The notes: a model not told the origin generated them from the letters alone. DNA of 64,000 nt from UBA7239 sp964509075 (GCA_964509075.1 CAZDWC010000004.1:253620-317619); one strand, 5' to 3'. Shown: positions 50,773 through 60,398, numbered from the stretch's first letter. Numbers and translations are program-made.

Positions 50773-52341
50773 TCAGGGTTGGGCTGGCGCTGCAGGCTTG
50801 ACCTTCACCGCCGGCTTGGCTGGCGCAGAGGGTTTGACTGGCGCAGAGGGCTTCACGGTCGCCGGGCCGCGCTTGTCTGCATTGTCGCCGACGCCGTTAT
50901 TGTTCTTGTCTGCCCACTCGGCAGCGTCAAGCGGGAAGGCATCCTTGTCATTGGCGCGCTTGTCGCCGTCGATATCCGGATCACAGGCATCACCCAGTTT
51001 GTCCTGATCGGTATCGAGCTGATCGGCATTGGCCACCGCCGGGCAGTTGTCTGCCTTGTCCGGCACGCTGTCGGCATCATTGTCGTCGTCGCAGCTGTCA
51101 CCCACGCCATCGCCGTCGCGGTCTTTCTGGTCCTTGTTGGCCGCCAGCGGGCAGTTGTCGCGCTTGTTGGCGATGGCATCGCTGTCGCTGTCGTCATCAC
51201 AGGCATCGCCCATGCCGTCCTTGTCGGTATCGGCCTGGTCGACGTTGGTCTCGCGCGGGCAGTTATCGCTGGTATCTGCAAAGCCGTCGTTGTCGTCATC
51301 GGCATCCTGTTCGTCGCCGGAGCCATCGTTGTCGAGGTCGCGCGGATATTTGTCATCCAGATTGGCGGTGCCATCGTGGTCGGCATCGAAAAACAGGGTC
51401 GCCACTTCCGTCTCCTTGTGATCGTTGCTGCCCCAGCATTTCACGCCTTCACTGTCGAGCGCACAGCTGTGGTACCAACCGGCGCTGACGGCAGCCAGCG
51501 GCGGCTTGAGCAGCTCGGCCGGCGGCGTGGTCTGGCCGCGTTCTTCCGCGCCCCAACACACCACGCCGCTGTCGTCGAGCGCGCAGCTGTGATCAAAACC
51601 GGCGCTGATCATGCGCGGATTTTTCAGTGACGGAATGACTCGCTCCTTGTAAGCCGGCGGGTCTGCTTTCTCGTCGAAATAGATGTCGCCCCAGCAATGC
51701 ACGCCATTGTCATCGAGCGCACAACTGTGATGGTTGCCCGCGCTGACCATGCGCGGGTTCAGCAAGGCCGGTGCATTGAGTTGCAGGGACCAGTTGTCGC
51801 CCCAGCACTTCACGCCCTCTTCATCAATGGCGCAGCTGTGATAGCCGCCCGCACTGACCATGCGCGGCTTTTTCAGGGTCGGCACTTCAAGCTGGCGATG
51901 GCTGTTGTCACCCCAGCATTTGACGCCCTTGCTGTCGAGCGCGCAGCTGTGAAACCAGCCCGCCGAAACCTGCAGCGGTTTGACCAGCGCCGGCGCTGTG
52001 GCCTTGCCGTGACTGTTGTCGCCCCAGCATTTCACACCTTCGGCATCCAGCGCACAGGCGTGTGTGCTGCTGACACTGACCTGCACCGGCTTGTCCAGCA
52101 CTGGCGTTTTGCCGAAGCGAGCGTCCTCACCCCAGCAGCTGATGTTGCGGTCGTCGATGGCGCAGTTGCGGCGGTAGCCGGCGCTGATGCTGTAGTCGGC
52201 ACGGCTTGTGTCGCGGCCGGCGGCCTGTTCGTAGCTGTCGGTCAGTCCGTCGAAATCGCTGTCATCCGCAACCTGTGAAAACAGGCCCGTGCAGGCGGTG
52301 GCGGCAAGAAACAGGACAGATAGACGTTTGATGACAGTCAT
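50773..52341 (-). CDS. Secreted RCC1-like and thrombospondin type 3 repeat protein
   Basis: The 522-residue protein has a signal peptide-like start (MTVIKRLSVLFLAATACTG; the Cys could be a weak lipobox). Seven short RCC1-like repeats of the form SAG-x-x-HSCALD-x-x-GVKCWG follow at about residues 50-330, each with two cysteines. Then come three acidic TSP3 repeats (DTDKDGMGDACDDD-type) with DNCP turns at about 350-470, which bind calcium in other proteins, and a Pro/Ala/Lys-rich tail. It is presumably exported and calcium-stabilised, for adhesion or envelope interactions; no enzyme domain is seen. ATG 52341 was preferred over an upstream TTG. Confidence 0.8.
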   Translation of the reverse strand: MTVIKRLSVLFLAATACTGLFSQVADDSDFDGLTDSYEQAAGRDTSRADYSISAGYRRNCAIDDRNISCWGEDARFGKTPVLDKPVQVSVSSTHACALDAEGVKCWGDNSHGKATAPALVKPLQVSAGWFHSCALDSKGVKCWGDNSHRQLEVPTLKKPRMVSAGGYHSCAIDEEGVKCWGDNWSLQLNAPALLNPRMVSAGNHHSCALDDNGVHCWGDIYFDEKADPPAYKERVIPSLKNPRMISAGFDHSCALDDSGVVCWGAEERGQTTPPAELLKPPLAAVSAGWYHSCALDSEGVKCWGSNDHKETEVATLFFDADHDGTANLDDKYPRDLDNDGSGDEQDADDDNDGFADTSDNCPRETNVDQADTDKDGMGDACDDDSDSDAIANKRDNCPLAANKDQKDRDGDGVGDSCDDDNDADSVPDKADNCPAVANADQLDTDQDKLGDACDPDIDGDKRANDKDAFPLDAAEWADKNNNGVGDNADKRGPATVKPSAPVKPSAPAKPAVKVKPAAPAQP

Positions 52342-52420
52342 GGCAACTCGATGCAAGAGGGTGAATACGGCGGGTGCCTACATTAACGGGAATTACGCTA
52401 ACACAGACAGGGCCCGCCAC

Positions 52421-52449
52421 AAAAAAAGCCCCGTAAACGGGGCTTTTTT
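52421..52449 (-). terminator. Bidirectional intrinsic terminator
   Basis: AAAAAAGCCCCG-TAAA-CGGGGCTTTTTT is a perfect stem flanked by A and T runs on both sides, so it can stop transcription either way. It lies 25 bases past the pckA stop, and so ends the pckA transcript. Confidence 0.95.
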
Positions 52450-52473
52450 ATCAGGCTTGTCTGAAAGCGAATA

Positions 52474-54057
52474 TCAGGCTTTCGGGCCGGCAGCGAGAAT
52501 GGCATCGCTGACGTCGAACTTCTTGATGTTTTCCTGGAACAGGCCAGCCAGTTTCTTGGCTTGTGCATCGTATTCGGCCTTGTCTTCCCAGGTGGTGCGC
52601 GGGTTCAGATACTTGCTGTCCACATCCGGAATGGCCTTCGGAATGGTCAGGTTCAGGTAGTCCAGCTGTTCGGTTTCACAGCCGATCAGCGCGCCGCTCT
52701 GGCAGGCAGCAACCACTGCACGCGTCACCGGAATCGGGAAGCGCGAGCCCTTGCCGCCGGGGCCGCCGGCACCGCCGGTCCAGCCGGTGTTGACCAGATA
52801 GACCTGTGAGCCGAAGTCGTCGATGCGCTTCATCAACAGCTTGGCGTATTCCATCGGCTTGCGCGGCATGAACGGCGCGCCGAAGCAGGTGGAAAACGCA
52901 GGCTGGATGCCCGGTGCCGCGCCCAGTTCGGTAGAGCCCACGCGCGCGGTGTAGCCGGACAGGAAGTGATAGGCCGCAGCTTCTTTTGACAGGATGGAAA
53001 CCGGTGGCAGTACGCCGGAGACGTCGCAAGTCAGGAAAATCACCACTTTCGGCTCGCCGGCCGCATTCAGCAGCACGCGCTTGGCAACGTGCTCCAGCGG
53101 GTAGGAGCAGCGGCCGTTTTCCACGGTGCGCACCTGACCGTCCTGCGTGTCGGTCACTTCCAGATTGCTGTAGTGTGCCTGGCGATGTTCATCGACATGC
53201 ACGTTTTCAACGATGGAACCGAAGCTGATGGCTTCCCAGATCACCGGCTCGTTCTTGTGCGAGAGGTCGACGGTCTTGGCATAGCAGCCGCCTTCGATGT
53301 TGAACACCGAGCCTTTGGCCCAGCCGTGCTCGTCGTCGCCGATCAGGTAGCGGTCGGGGTCGGCCGACAGCGTGGTCTTGCCGGTGCCGGACAGACCGAA
53401 GAACAGGGCGACATCGCCTTCTTCGCCGACGTTGGCGGAGCAGTGCATCGGCAGTACATCTTTTTCCGGCAGCAGGAAGTTCTGCACCGAGAACATGGCT
53501 TTCTTCATTTCACCGGCGTAGCGCATGCCGGCAATCAGCACCTTGCGGCTGGCGAAGTTGAGGCAGACGATACCGTCGGAGTTGGTGCCGTCGCGCGCCG
53601 GGTCACACTGGAAGGAGGCGACGTTGAGGATCGTCCATTCTTCCTTGCCTTTCGGATTGTATTTTTCCGGGCGGATGAACATGTTGCGCGCGAACAGGCC
53701 CTGCCACGCGGTTTCGGTGTTCACTTTCACCGGGATGTAATGCTCGTCGTGGGCGCCGACGTGCAGATGGGATACAAAGCGGTCTTTCTGGGCCAGATAG
53801 GCTTCCACGCGCTCCCACAGGGCGTTGAACTTGTCTTGCGGGAAAGGCTTGTTGACGTTGCCCCAGTCGATGGCGTCAGCCGTGGACGGCTCCTGCACGA
53901 TGTAGCGGTCAGCCGGTGAACGGCCCGTGCGCTTGCCGGTAGTCACCAGCAGGGCGCCGGTGTTGGTCAGTGTGCCTTCGCGACGAACCAGTGCCTGCTC
54001 GATGAGGGCGGCGGCTGTCAGTTCACTGTAAACCTTCGTATCTTCGATTGCGCTCAT
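52474..54057 (-). CDS. pckA: Phosphoenolpyruvate carboxykinase (ATP)
   Basis: The 527-residue protein is a full-length ATP-type PEPCK. It turns oxaloacetate and ATP into phosphoenolpyruvate, CO2 and ADP, the first step of gluconeogenesis. It has the kinase-1a loop GLSGTGKTTLSADP, the metal-binding DDEHGW region, a RIRSP-like TGKRTGRSPADRYIV segment, and ARVGSTELGAAPGIQPAFSTCFGAPF. The ATG at 54057 and the typical length agree. A strong terminator follows it. Confidence 0.97.
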   Translation of the reverse strand: MSAIEDTKVYSELTAAALIEQALVRREGTLTNTGALLVTTGKRTGRSPADRYIVQEPSTADAIDWGNVNKPFPQDKFNALWERVEAYLAQKDRFVSHLHVGAHDEHYIPVKVNTETAWQGLFARNMFIRPEKYNPKGKEEWTILNVASFQCDPARDGTNSDGIVCLNFASRKVLIAGMRYAGEMKKAMFSVQNFLLPEKDVLPMHCSANVGEEGDVALFFGLSGTGKTTLSADPDRYLIGDDEHGWAKGSVFNIEGGCYAKTVDLSHKNEPVIWEAISFGSIVENVHVDEHRQAHYSNLEVTDTQDGQVRTVENGRCSYPLEHVAKRVLLNAAGEPKVVIFLTCDVSGVLPPVSILSKEAAAYHFLSGYTARVGSTELGAAPGIQPAFSTCFGAPFMPRKPMEYAKLLMKRIDDFGSQVYLVNTGWTGGAGGPGGKGSRFPIPVTRAVVAACQSGALIGCETEQLDYLNLTIPKAIPDVDSKYLNPRTTWEDKAEYDAQAKKLAGLFQENIKKFDVSDAILAAGPKA

Positions 54058-54146
54058 TGTGTTCCTGTCGGCGGTGGCCGATCTCCGGTTACCAGAAAGG
54101 ATGCCGCCCGATAAGGGGCGGGGCGGCTATATTACAAAAAAAGCTC

Positions 54147-55685
54147 TCAGCGCGACAGCAGTACGGCCTTGTCCGTGCGCGCCACCAGCTTCAGGCCGTA
54201 GCGCGACAGCAGATCCTGCTCGTAACGCGCGCTGGCCAGCACGAATATCCGTTGGTGACTTTGCAGTCTTGCAGCAAATGCAGCCTCGTCGATCAGCCAC
54301 TCCCGGGCCTCCGGCTGGTTCTGCAAGCCGAGGTAGAACTCGCGGCGCCAGTTGTCTTCCTTCATGATCTCCGGATCAGTCCAGTCATCGACAACCGTGA
54401 TCGGCGCCGTAGTGTGCAGGTACATCGGCAAGTCCTGGTAGTACCTGCGGTAAGTGATCACTGTGTCGCCGGCCTGCATGCGCGACTGCAGCTCACGCGC
54501 CAAGGGCCGGATGCTGTTGCGATCGAACTGCAGGGCCCCCACCAGCACGCCGAGGATCAGCAGCGCACCGACTGCTGGCAAAAAACGCGTGGCACGCAGG
54601 CTCGCCGGTTGTGCATGGCTCGCTTCGGCCAATGTCTGGCGGCGATCCAGGTAATCGCCCAGCAGCAGTGCCAGTGGCGGCAGCACCGGCAGGATGTAAC
54701 CGACGATTTTCGAGGCAGGAATCGAGAAAAAAACCAGGATCAAGGCCGGCCACAGCAACAGCATCTGCCGCACATCGCGATCCGCCAGCGCCTGCGCGCC
54801 CCAGGCACAGCGCAGTTGGTTGTACAGGGCTTTCGGCAGCCACAGCGTCCACGGCAACATGCCTGCCAGAATCACCGGCACGTAAAACCAGACAGGCAAT
54901 TCGTTGTTGAAGCCGGTGCCGGAAAAACGCTCGAACTGCTGGTAAATGAAGAAATAATGCAGAAATTGCGGATTCGCCTTCTGTGCCGCCGCAAACCACG
55001 GCCAGCACACCGCCAATACGATCAGCAGGCCGCTGACGAAATACCAGTGCGGCAGCTCGCGCCAGCGCCAGCCGGCGAGCACCCAGCTGCCGACCACCAT
55101 GGCCGGAAACACGAAACCGATCAGCCCCTTGGTGAGAATGCCGAAGCCGATCGCCATCCACGCCAGCCAGTACAGGCTGCGGCGCGGGCGCGATCCGACA
55201 GGCTGCGTGCGGCCGAGCAGAAACAGGCAAATCGCACAGGTCACCAGCACGGCGATCTCGATATTCATGTCCGCGTACTGCGAGGCGAGAAAATATAGCG
55301 GGTTGCTGGCCAGCGCCGCTGCCGACCACCACGCCGCGCGCCGCGAGAACAGCTGCCAGGCGGTGATGAACACCATCGCCACGCCCAGCACACCGAACAG
55401 GGCCGGCATCAGACGCACGCTCCACTCGCTGACGCCGAAAACCTTGTACGAAACGGCCTGCAACCAGTAATACAGCGCCGGCTTGTCGAGAAAAACGATG
55501 CCGTTGACGCGCGGCGTGACGTAATCCCCCGTCAACACCATTTCCCGCGCCACTTCCGGGTAGCGGCCTTCGTCCGGCACGCTGAGCGGGCGTATGCCCA
55601 GCAGCAACAGGAAGCACGGCAGCAGGATCAGCAACAGCAGGCGCAGGTCGCGACGTAGCGACGGGGTGGCAATCGGGTTGTTCAA
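54147..55685 (-). CDS. ArnT-like PMT-family glycosyltransferase
   Basis: The 512-residue protein has about 11-12 membrane helices and the GT-C first periplasmic loop SVPDEGRYPEVAREM, with the catalytic Asp-Glu. It also has the family segments DKPALYYWLQAVSYKVFG, LTKGLIGFVFPAM and FIYQQFERFSGTGFNN. Relatives such as ArnT move an undecaprenyl-phosphate-linked sugar to lipid A in the periplasm. TTG at 55685 is chosen because CGAGGA stands six bases before it; there is no ATG near. A ChbG-family deacetylase starts divergently 78 bases away, which suggests a shared role in lipid-linked sugar processing. Confidence 0.9.
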   Translation of the reverse strand: MNNPIATPSLRRDLRLLLLILLPCFLLLLGIRPLSVPDEGRYPEVAREMVLTGDYVTPRVNGIVFLDKPALYYWLQAVSYKVFGVSEWSVRLMPALFGVLGVAMVFITAWQLFSRRAAWWSAAALASNPLYFLASQYADMNIEIAVLVTCAICLFLLGRTQPVGSRPRRSLYWLAWMAIGFGILTKGLIGFVFPAMVVGSWVLAGWRWRELPHWYFVSGLLIVLAVCWPWFAAAQKANPQFLHYFFIYQQFERFSGTGFNNELPVWFYVPVILAGMLPWTLWLPKALYNQLRCAWGAQALADRDVRQMLLLWPALILVFFSIPASKIVGYILPVLPPLALLLGDYLDRRQTLAEASHAQPASLRATRFLPAVGALLILGVLVGALQFDRNSIRPLARELQSRMQAGDTVITYRRYYQDLPMYLHTTAPITVVDDWTDPEIMKEDNWRREFYLGLQNQPEAREWLIDEAAFAARLQSHQRIFVLASARYEQDLLSRYGLKLVARTDKAVLLSR

Positions 55686-55762
55686 AATGATTCCTCGGGG
55701 GTGGGCGGCAGGGTAAGCTTGCACGCCGTGACTTAAACCACACTTAACAGGACGATGCTCCC

Positions 55763-56617
55763 ATGCCGAGCCGGGAACCCGTGCCAACAACGGGCGTGGT
55801 GCACAGCAAGCACGTAGCCAACGAAAAGCGCATCGTGCTGTGCGCCGACGATTTTAGCCTGAACGCCGCCGTGAATGCAGGCATTGTCGAACTGCTGGCA
55901 GCACAGCGCCTGTCGGCCACCGGCTGCATGACGCAATCGTCCGGCTGGCGTCAGGATGCCCATTTGCTGCTGCCGTTTCGCGGTCAGGCCGATATCGGCC
56001 TGCACTTCAATCTCACGCATCCCTTTCCCGGCGCCCTGTGTTTCCCTTTGACCCAGTTGATGTGGCGATCACAACTGCGCCTGCTGCCCTGGCAGCGGAT
56101 TCGCGACAGCCTGCGCGCGCAACTTGATGCCTTTGAAGACGCGCTGGGCATGCCACCCGACTTTATCGACGGCCATCAGCATGTGCACCAGTTCCCGCAG
56201 GTTCGCGAACTGCTGGTGGACGAATGCCTGCGTCGCTACCGCGGCCGGCTGCCGTGGGTGCGCTCGCTGGGCAACATGCCGGGCGAATCCGGCTTGAAAA
56301 CCGCCGTGCTGCGCATGATGGGCGCTACCGCACTGCAGCACTTGTTGCTCCGGCACGGCTTTGCACACAACAGCGCTTTCGGTGGCGTCTACGATCTGCG
56401 CCCCGATCCACAGTGGGGTCTGCGCCTGCAGGGCTGGCTGCAGGCCCTGCCGGACAAGGCACTGATCATGTGCCACCCGGCCAGCGCGCTGGACGCCAGC
56501 GATGTCATTGCCGCCGCCCGGGTGGAGGAGTACTGGTTTCTGGCCAGCGCACAGTGGCCGGCGCTGATGGCAGACTGCCGGATCGTACTGGGCAGGCAGC
56601 CAAAGGTATCCCTGTAA
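55763..56617 (+). CDS. ChbG/HpnK-family polysaccharide or lipid-sugar deacetylase
   Basis: The 284-residue protein has the ChbG/HpnK signature: IVLCADDFSLNAAVNAGI near residue 25 (metal-binding Asp-Asp), GLHFNLTHPFPG, and DGHQHVHQFPQVRELL with the His residues. These enzymes remove acetyl groups from N-acetylated sugars or related molecules using a divalent metal. HpnK-like members work on hopanoid sugars, and others are linked to glycolipid metabolism. The divergent ArnT-like gene supports a lipid-sugar role. Residues before about 20 are not conserved, so a later start cannot be excluded. Confidence 0.9.
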   Translation: MPSREPVPTTGVVHSKHVANEKRIVLCADDFSLNAAVNAGIVELLAAQRLSATGCMTQSSGWRQDAHLLLPFRGQADIGLHFNLTHPFPGALCFPLTQLMWRSQLRLLPWQRIRDSLRAQLDAFEDALGMPPDFIDGHQHVHQFPQVRELLVDECLRRYRGRLPWVRSLGNMPGESGLKTAVLRMMGATALQHLLLRHGFAHNSAFGGVYDLRPDPQWGLRLQGWLQALPDKALIMCHPASALDASDVIAAARVEEYWFLASAQWPALMADCRIVLGRQPKVSL

Positions 56618-56698
56618 ACCAGACTTGTCTTTTTGAGTTGACAGTCGGCGGCCGGGGACTATGATCACGGCCTGAATCCAACTGCCGAACACCTTGCC

Positions 56699-57751
56699 AT
56701 GACTGCTACCGCCCCGCGCCACGACGGCCTTCGTTATGACTGGACGCGCGCCGAGATCCTCGCGTTGTTTGATCTCCCCTTTAACGACCTGATGTTTCGC
56801 GCCCAGCAAGTGCACCGCGAGCATTTCGATCCAAACCAGGTGCAAGTGAGTACCCTGCTCTCCATCAAGACTGGCGCCTGCCCTGAAGACTGCAAGTACT
56901 GTCCGCAGAGCGGCCACTACGACACCGGCCTCGATAAAGAGAAATTGCTGGAGGTGGAGAAAGTGATAGAAGAGGCGCGCGCCGCCAAGGCCAACGGCTC
57001 CTCGCGCTTCTGCATGGGTGCCGCCTGGCGCTCGCCGGCCGAAAAAGACATGCCCTATGTGCTGCACATGGTGCGCGAAGTGAAAGCGCTGGGCATGGAA
57101 ACCTGCATGACGCTGGGCATGCTGGATGCCGACAAATCGAAACGTCTTGCCGAAGCCGGTCTCGATTACTACAACCACAATCTCGATACGTCGCCAGAAT
57201 TTTATGGCGAGATTATCACCACCCGCACGTACGCGGATCGCCTGGAAACGCTGCAACACGTGCGTGATGCCGGCATGAAAGTCTGCAGTGGCGGCATTGT
57301 CGGCATGGGCGAAACCCAGAATGATCGCGCCGGATTGTTGCAGCAACTGGCAAATCTGAATCCGCATCCGGACTCGGTACCGATCAACAATCTGGTGAAA
57401 GTGGAAGGCACACCATTGGAAAACGAAGGCGAGCTGGATGCATTTGAATTTTTGCGCACGATTGCCGTGGCGCGCATCCTGATGCCGAAATCCTACGTGC
57501 GCCTGTCTGCCGGTCGCGAAACGATGAACGAGCAGATGCAGGCGCTGGCGTTTCTCGCTGGCGCGAATTCCATTTTTTACGGCGAGAAATTGCTGACCAC
57601 GCCGAACCCGGCGGCGCACAAGGATCAGCAATTGTTTGCCAAACTGGGTATTAACAAAAAAGACGGCATCCATTCACAACAGCGCATAGTCTGCGAAAGT
57701 GCTGCTGCGCCGCAGGAAGAACATCCGCTGTTCTATAACGCCTGTGCATGA
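56699..57751 (+). CDS. bioB: Biotin synthase
   Basis: The 350-residue radical SAM enzyme has the cluster motif GACPEDCKYCPQS (C-x3-C-x2-C), the auxiliary [2Fe-2S] ligands in the following Cys segments (RFCMGAAWR, METCMTLG), and YYNHNLDTSPEFY. It inserts sulphur into dethiobiotin, the last step of biotin synthesis. It starts the operon bioB-bioF-bioHC-vanZ-bioD. Its stop overlaps the bioF start by four bases. Confidence 0.98.
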   Translation: MTATAPRHDGLRYDWTRAEILALFDLPFNDLMFRAQQVHREHFDPNQVQVSTLLSIKTGACPEDCKYCPQSGHYDTGLDKEKLLEVEKVIEEARAAKANGSSRFCMGAAWRSPAEKDMPYVLHMVREVKALGMETCMTLGMLDADKSKRLAEAGLDYYNHNLDTSPEFYGEIITTRTYADRLETLQHVRDAGMKVCSGGIVGMGETQNDRAGLLQQLANLNPHPDSVPINNLVKVEGTPLENEGELDAFEFLRTIAVARILMPKSYVRLSAGRETMNEQMQALAFLAGANSIFYGEKLLTTPNPAAHKDQQLFAKLGINKKDGIHSQQRIVCESAAAPQEEHPLFYNACA

Positions 57752-58893
57752 ACAGCTGGCAAGTACGCTGGCAGCAACAACTGGCCGAACGCGAGCAACA
57801 GCATCTGCTGCGTCGCGTGCGCGTGTGTGACAGCGCGCAAGGCAGTCGCACATTCATCAGCAATGATTATCTCGGCTTCGCCAATCACCCTGCACTGAAA
57901 AAGGCACTAGTCGATGCTGCCGGGCAGTATGGCGTCGGCAGCGGCGCCTCGCATTTGCTCGGCGGCCATTCGCGCGCGCACCAGCAGCTGGAAGAAGCAC
58001 TCGCCGCTTTTACCGGACGCGAACGCGCACTGCTTTTTTCCACCGGCTACATGGCCAATCTCGGCGTGCTCACGGCACTGTTACAAAAAGGCGATTGCGT
58101 GCTGCAGGACAAACTCAATCATGCATCACTGATCGACGGTGGCCTCTCTTCCGGCGCCGAGTTTCGCCGTTACCTGCACGCTGATGTATCGAGCCTGCAA
58201 AAACACCTGCTGCGCTGCGCCGACAGAAAAACACTGGTCGCGACGGATGGCGTGTTCAGCATGGATGGCGATATTGCGCCATTGCCCGAACTTGCAGCAC
58301 TGTGTGCGGAGCACGATGCGCTGTTGATGGTGGATGATGCGCACGGTTTCGGCGTGCTAGGCAAAACCGGCGCTGGTAGCTGCGAGCATTTTTCACTGGC
58401 GCAACAGGACGTGCCGATACTGATGTGCACACTCGGTAAAGCGCTGGGTAGTTTCGGTGCTTTTGTGGCGGGCTCGAACGAACTGATCGAGATGTTGGTT
58501 CAGTTTTCGCGCCCATACATCTACACCACAGCCATGCCGCCGGCACAAGCTGCTGTTACATCAGCTGCGCTGCGGTTATTGCAAACGGAAAGCTGGCGAC
58601 GCGAAAAACTGCAACACAATATCGATTTTTTTCGTGCGCAGGCAAAGCAACGCGCGCTGCCCGTGCTGGACTCCATCACCGCCATCCAGCCTCTGCTGGT
58701 TGGAACCAGTGCGCGCGTGATGCAAGTGGATGAAATATTGCGCGCGCGGGGTTTTCTGGTGGGCGCCGTGCGGCCGCCAACAGTTGCCGAGGGCGCTGCG
58801 CGCCTGCGCATTACGCTCAGCGCCGAGCACAGCGAGAACGATATTGCACAATTGCTGGATGCCGTACACAAAGCCCTGCAGGTGACGCCGTGA
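57748..58893 (+). CDS. bioF: 8-amino-7-oxononanoate synthase
   Basis: The 381-residue PLP enzyme has SNDYLGFANHP near the N-terminus, GVGSGASHLLGGHSRAHQQLE, VDDAHGFGVLGKTGAG and the Schiff-base lysine segment MCTLGKALGSFGAFV. It joins pimeloyl-ACP and alanine to make 8-amino-7-oxononanoate. Its start overlaps bioB and its stop overlaps bioHC, so translation is coupled on both sides. The usual next enzyme, BioA, is not in this operon. Confidence 0.97.
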   Translation: MNSWQVRWQQQLAEREQQHLLRRVRVCDSAQGSRTFISNDYLGFANHPALKKALVDAAGQYGVGSGASHLLGGHSRAHQQLEEALAAFTGRERALLFSTGYMANLGVLTALLQKGDCVLQDKLNHASLIDGGLSSGAEFRRYLHADVSSLQKHLLRCADRKTLVATDGVFSMDGDIAPLPELAALCAEHDALLMVDDAHGFGVLGKTGAGSCEHFSLAQQDVPILMCTLGKALGSFGAFVAGSNELIEMLVQFSRPYIYTTAMPPAQAAVTSAALRLLQTESWRREKLQHNIDFFRAQAKQRALPVLDSITAIQPLLVGTSARVMQVDEILRARGFLVGAVRPPTVAEGAARLRITLSAEHSENDIAQLLDAVHKALQVTP

Positions 58894-60398
58894 AAGCACC
58901 ATTGATACTGCTGCACGGCTGGGGTTTCAGCAGCCAGATCTGGCGCCCGCTTATTGAGTCGCTACACACAAAAAACATCGACGACGTTTTTGCTATTGAC
59001 TTGCCGGGCTTCGGCTCGGCGTACAACGAATCTGTGGCATCACTGGATGAATTGCTGGATTACATCGTCGAGCAACTGCCGGAAAAATGTTTTCTCGGTG
59101 GCTGGTCACTGGGCGGCATGCTGGCAATACAAATCGCTGCACGCTGGCCTGAGCGCATCGCAGGCATCATCACCATCGGCAGCAATTTGCATTTCACGCA
59201 AACCGAGGAATGGCCCGGCATGCCCGCGCAGGACTTTCTCGGCTTCTGCGAACGCTTTGCCGCACAGCCCGAAAAAACCTGGACACGTTTTCTGGCATTG
59301 CAAACGCGTGGCGATAGCGACGCCGAACGCAGTGCTGCATTGTTGCAAACATTCGCCGACTTCAGTGCCTTGCAGCCACAAACAGCAGCGCGCTTGCTGG
59401 CAATACTGGGTGAAATCGACAACCGCGCGATATTTTCTGCTTTGTCAGTACTCGGTTTGCATGTGCTGGGTGAATGTGATGCCATCACGCCGTCGATGAT
59501 TGCTCCCTTACTGCGTGAGCAAAATGTATCGCAGCAAATACAGGTGCTGCACGGCAGTAGCCATGTCATGCCGTTATCGCGTACAGCACCACTGGCGGCA
59601 AGCATCACCGCGTTTCTGGGCGGTGATGTTACAGCGCTTCCCAAACAGCAGATTGCCCGTTCCTTTTCACGCGCCGCATCCAGCTATGACGCCGCCGCAA
59701 AACTGCAGCGCGCCGTCGGCACGGCACTGCTGGCCAGTCTGCCGGCAGAACTCGGCAGCACGGTTGTTGATCTCGGCTGCGGCACCGGCTTCGTCACGCG
59801 CGGCCTGCGTGAAAAAGCCGATAGCGCTACGGTGATCGCATTGGACTTGGCCGGCGGCATGATTGCGCATACACGCGATCATCTCGACCGTGTTCTTTGT
59901 CTGCAAGCCGACATGCAACAATTACCGCTGGCGGATTGTGGTGCCGATACACTGCTGTCCAGTCTGGCGCTGCAATGGGTTGAAGATGTTGCCGCCTGTT
60001 TCTGTGAGTGGCGGCGCGTGCTGAAGCCTGGCGGCAGGCTTTTTTTTGCGACCTTTATGCCGGGCACCCTGCGCGAACTCGAGCAGTGCTGGCGCGCAGT
60101 AGATGATGACGTGCACGTCAACCGCTTCGTCTCGCAGCAGCACCTGGAGCAAGCATTACATGAAACAGGTTTTTCGCATGTTGAATGCGTTACCGCGACG
60201 CACACACTCTATTACCCGCAGTTGCGCGACCTTGCCGTTGAATTGAAGGCGATAGGCGCACACAACATGAATGCAGGCAAACCTGCCGGCCTCACTGGCA
60301 AACAGCGCTGGCAACAACTGCAATCTGCTTACGAATCATTGCGCACCCCCCGCGGGCTGCCGGCCAGTTATGAGGTGTTATATGTTTCAGCAAGTTGA
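58890..60398 (+). CDS. bioHC: Bifunctional BioH esterase-BioC methyltransferase fusion
   Basis: One 502-residue frame joins two biotin enzymes. Residues 1 to about 245 are an alpha/beta-hydrolase with the BioH nucleophile in GGWSLGGM (Ser73), a catalytic Asp in LGECDAITP and His in GSSHVMPLS. Residues about 250-502 are a BioC methyltransferase with VVDLGCGTGFVTRG and LALQWVEDVAACFCEW. BioC masks malonyl-ACP with a methyl group so fatty-acid synthase can extend it; BioH removes that methyl from pimeloyl-ACP. Fusion puts the opening and closing steps in one protein. Order is BioH first. The frame is continuous with no frameshift. Confidence 0.96.
   Translation: MKAPLILLHGWGFSSQIWRPLIESLHTKNIDDVFAIDLPGFGSAYNESVASLDELLDYIVEQLPEKCFLGGWSLGGMLAIQIAARWPERIAGIITIGSNLHFTQTEEWPGMPAQDFLGFCERFAAQPEKTWTRFLALQTRGDSDAERSAALLQTFADFSALQPQTAARLLAILGEIDNRAIFSALSVLGLHVLGECDAITPSMIAPLLREQNVSQQIQVLHGSSHVMPLSRTAPLAASITAFLGGDVTALPKQQIARSFSRAASSYDAAAKLQRAVGTALLASLPAELGSTVVDLGCGTGFVTRGLREKADSATVIALDLAGGMIAHTRDHLDRVLCLQADMQQLPLADCGADTLLSSLALQWVEDVAACFCEWRRVLKPGGRLFFATFMPGTLRELEQCWRAVDDDVHVNRFVSQQHLEQALHETGFSHVECVTATHTLYYPQLRDLAVELKAIGAHNMNAGKPAGLTGKQRWQQLQSAYESLRTPRGLPASYEVLYVSAS

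Noticed and set aside
50797..51390. Regular DNA periodicity that could suggest a CRISPR-like or satellite array
   Set aside because: The period reflects in-frame thrombospondin type 3 repeats of the coding sequence; units differ at many bases and there are no unique spacers.
56069..57673. Minus-strand frame opposite the ChbG-type gene and bioB
   Set aside because: It covers the opposite strand of two firmly assigned genes and the intergenic gap, with no family motif.
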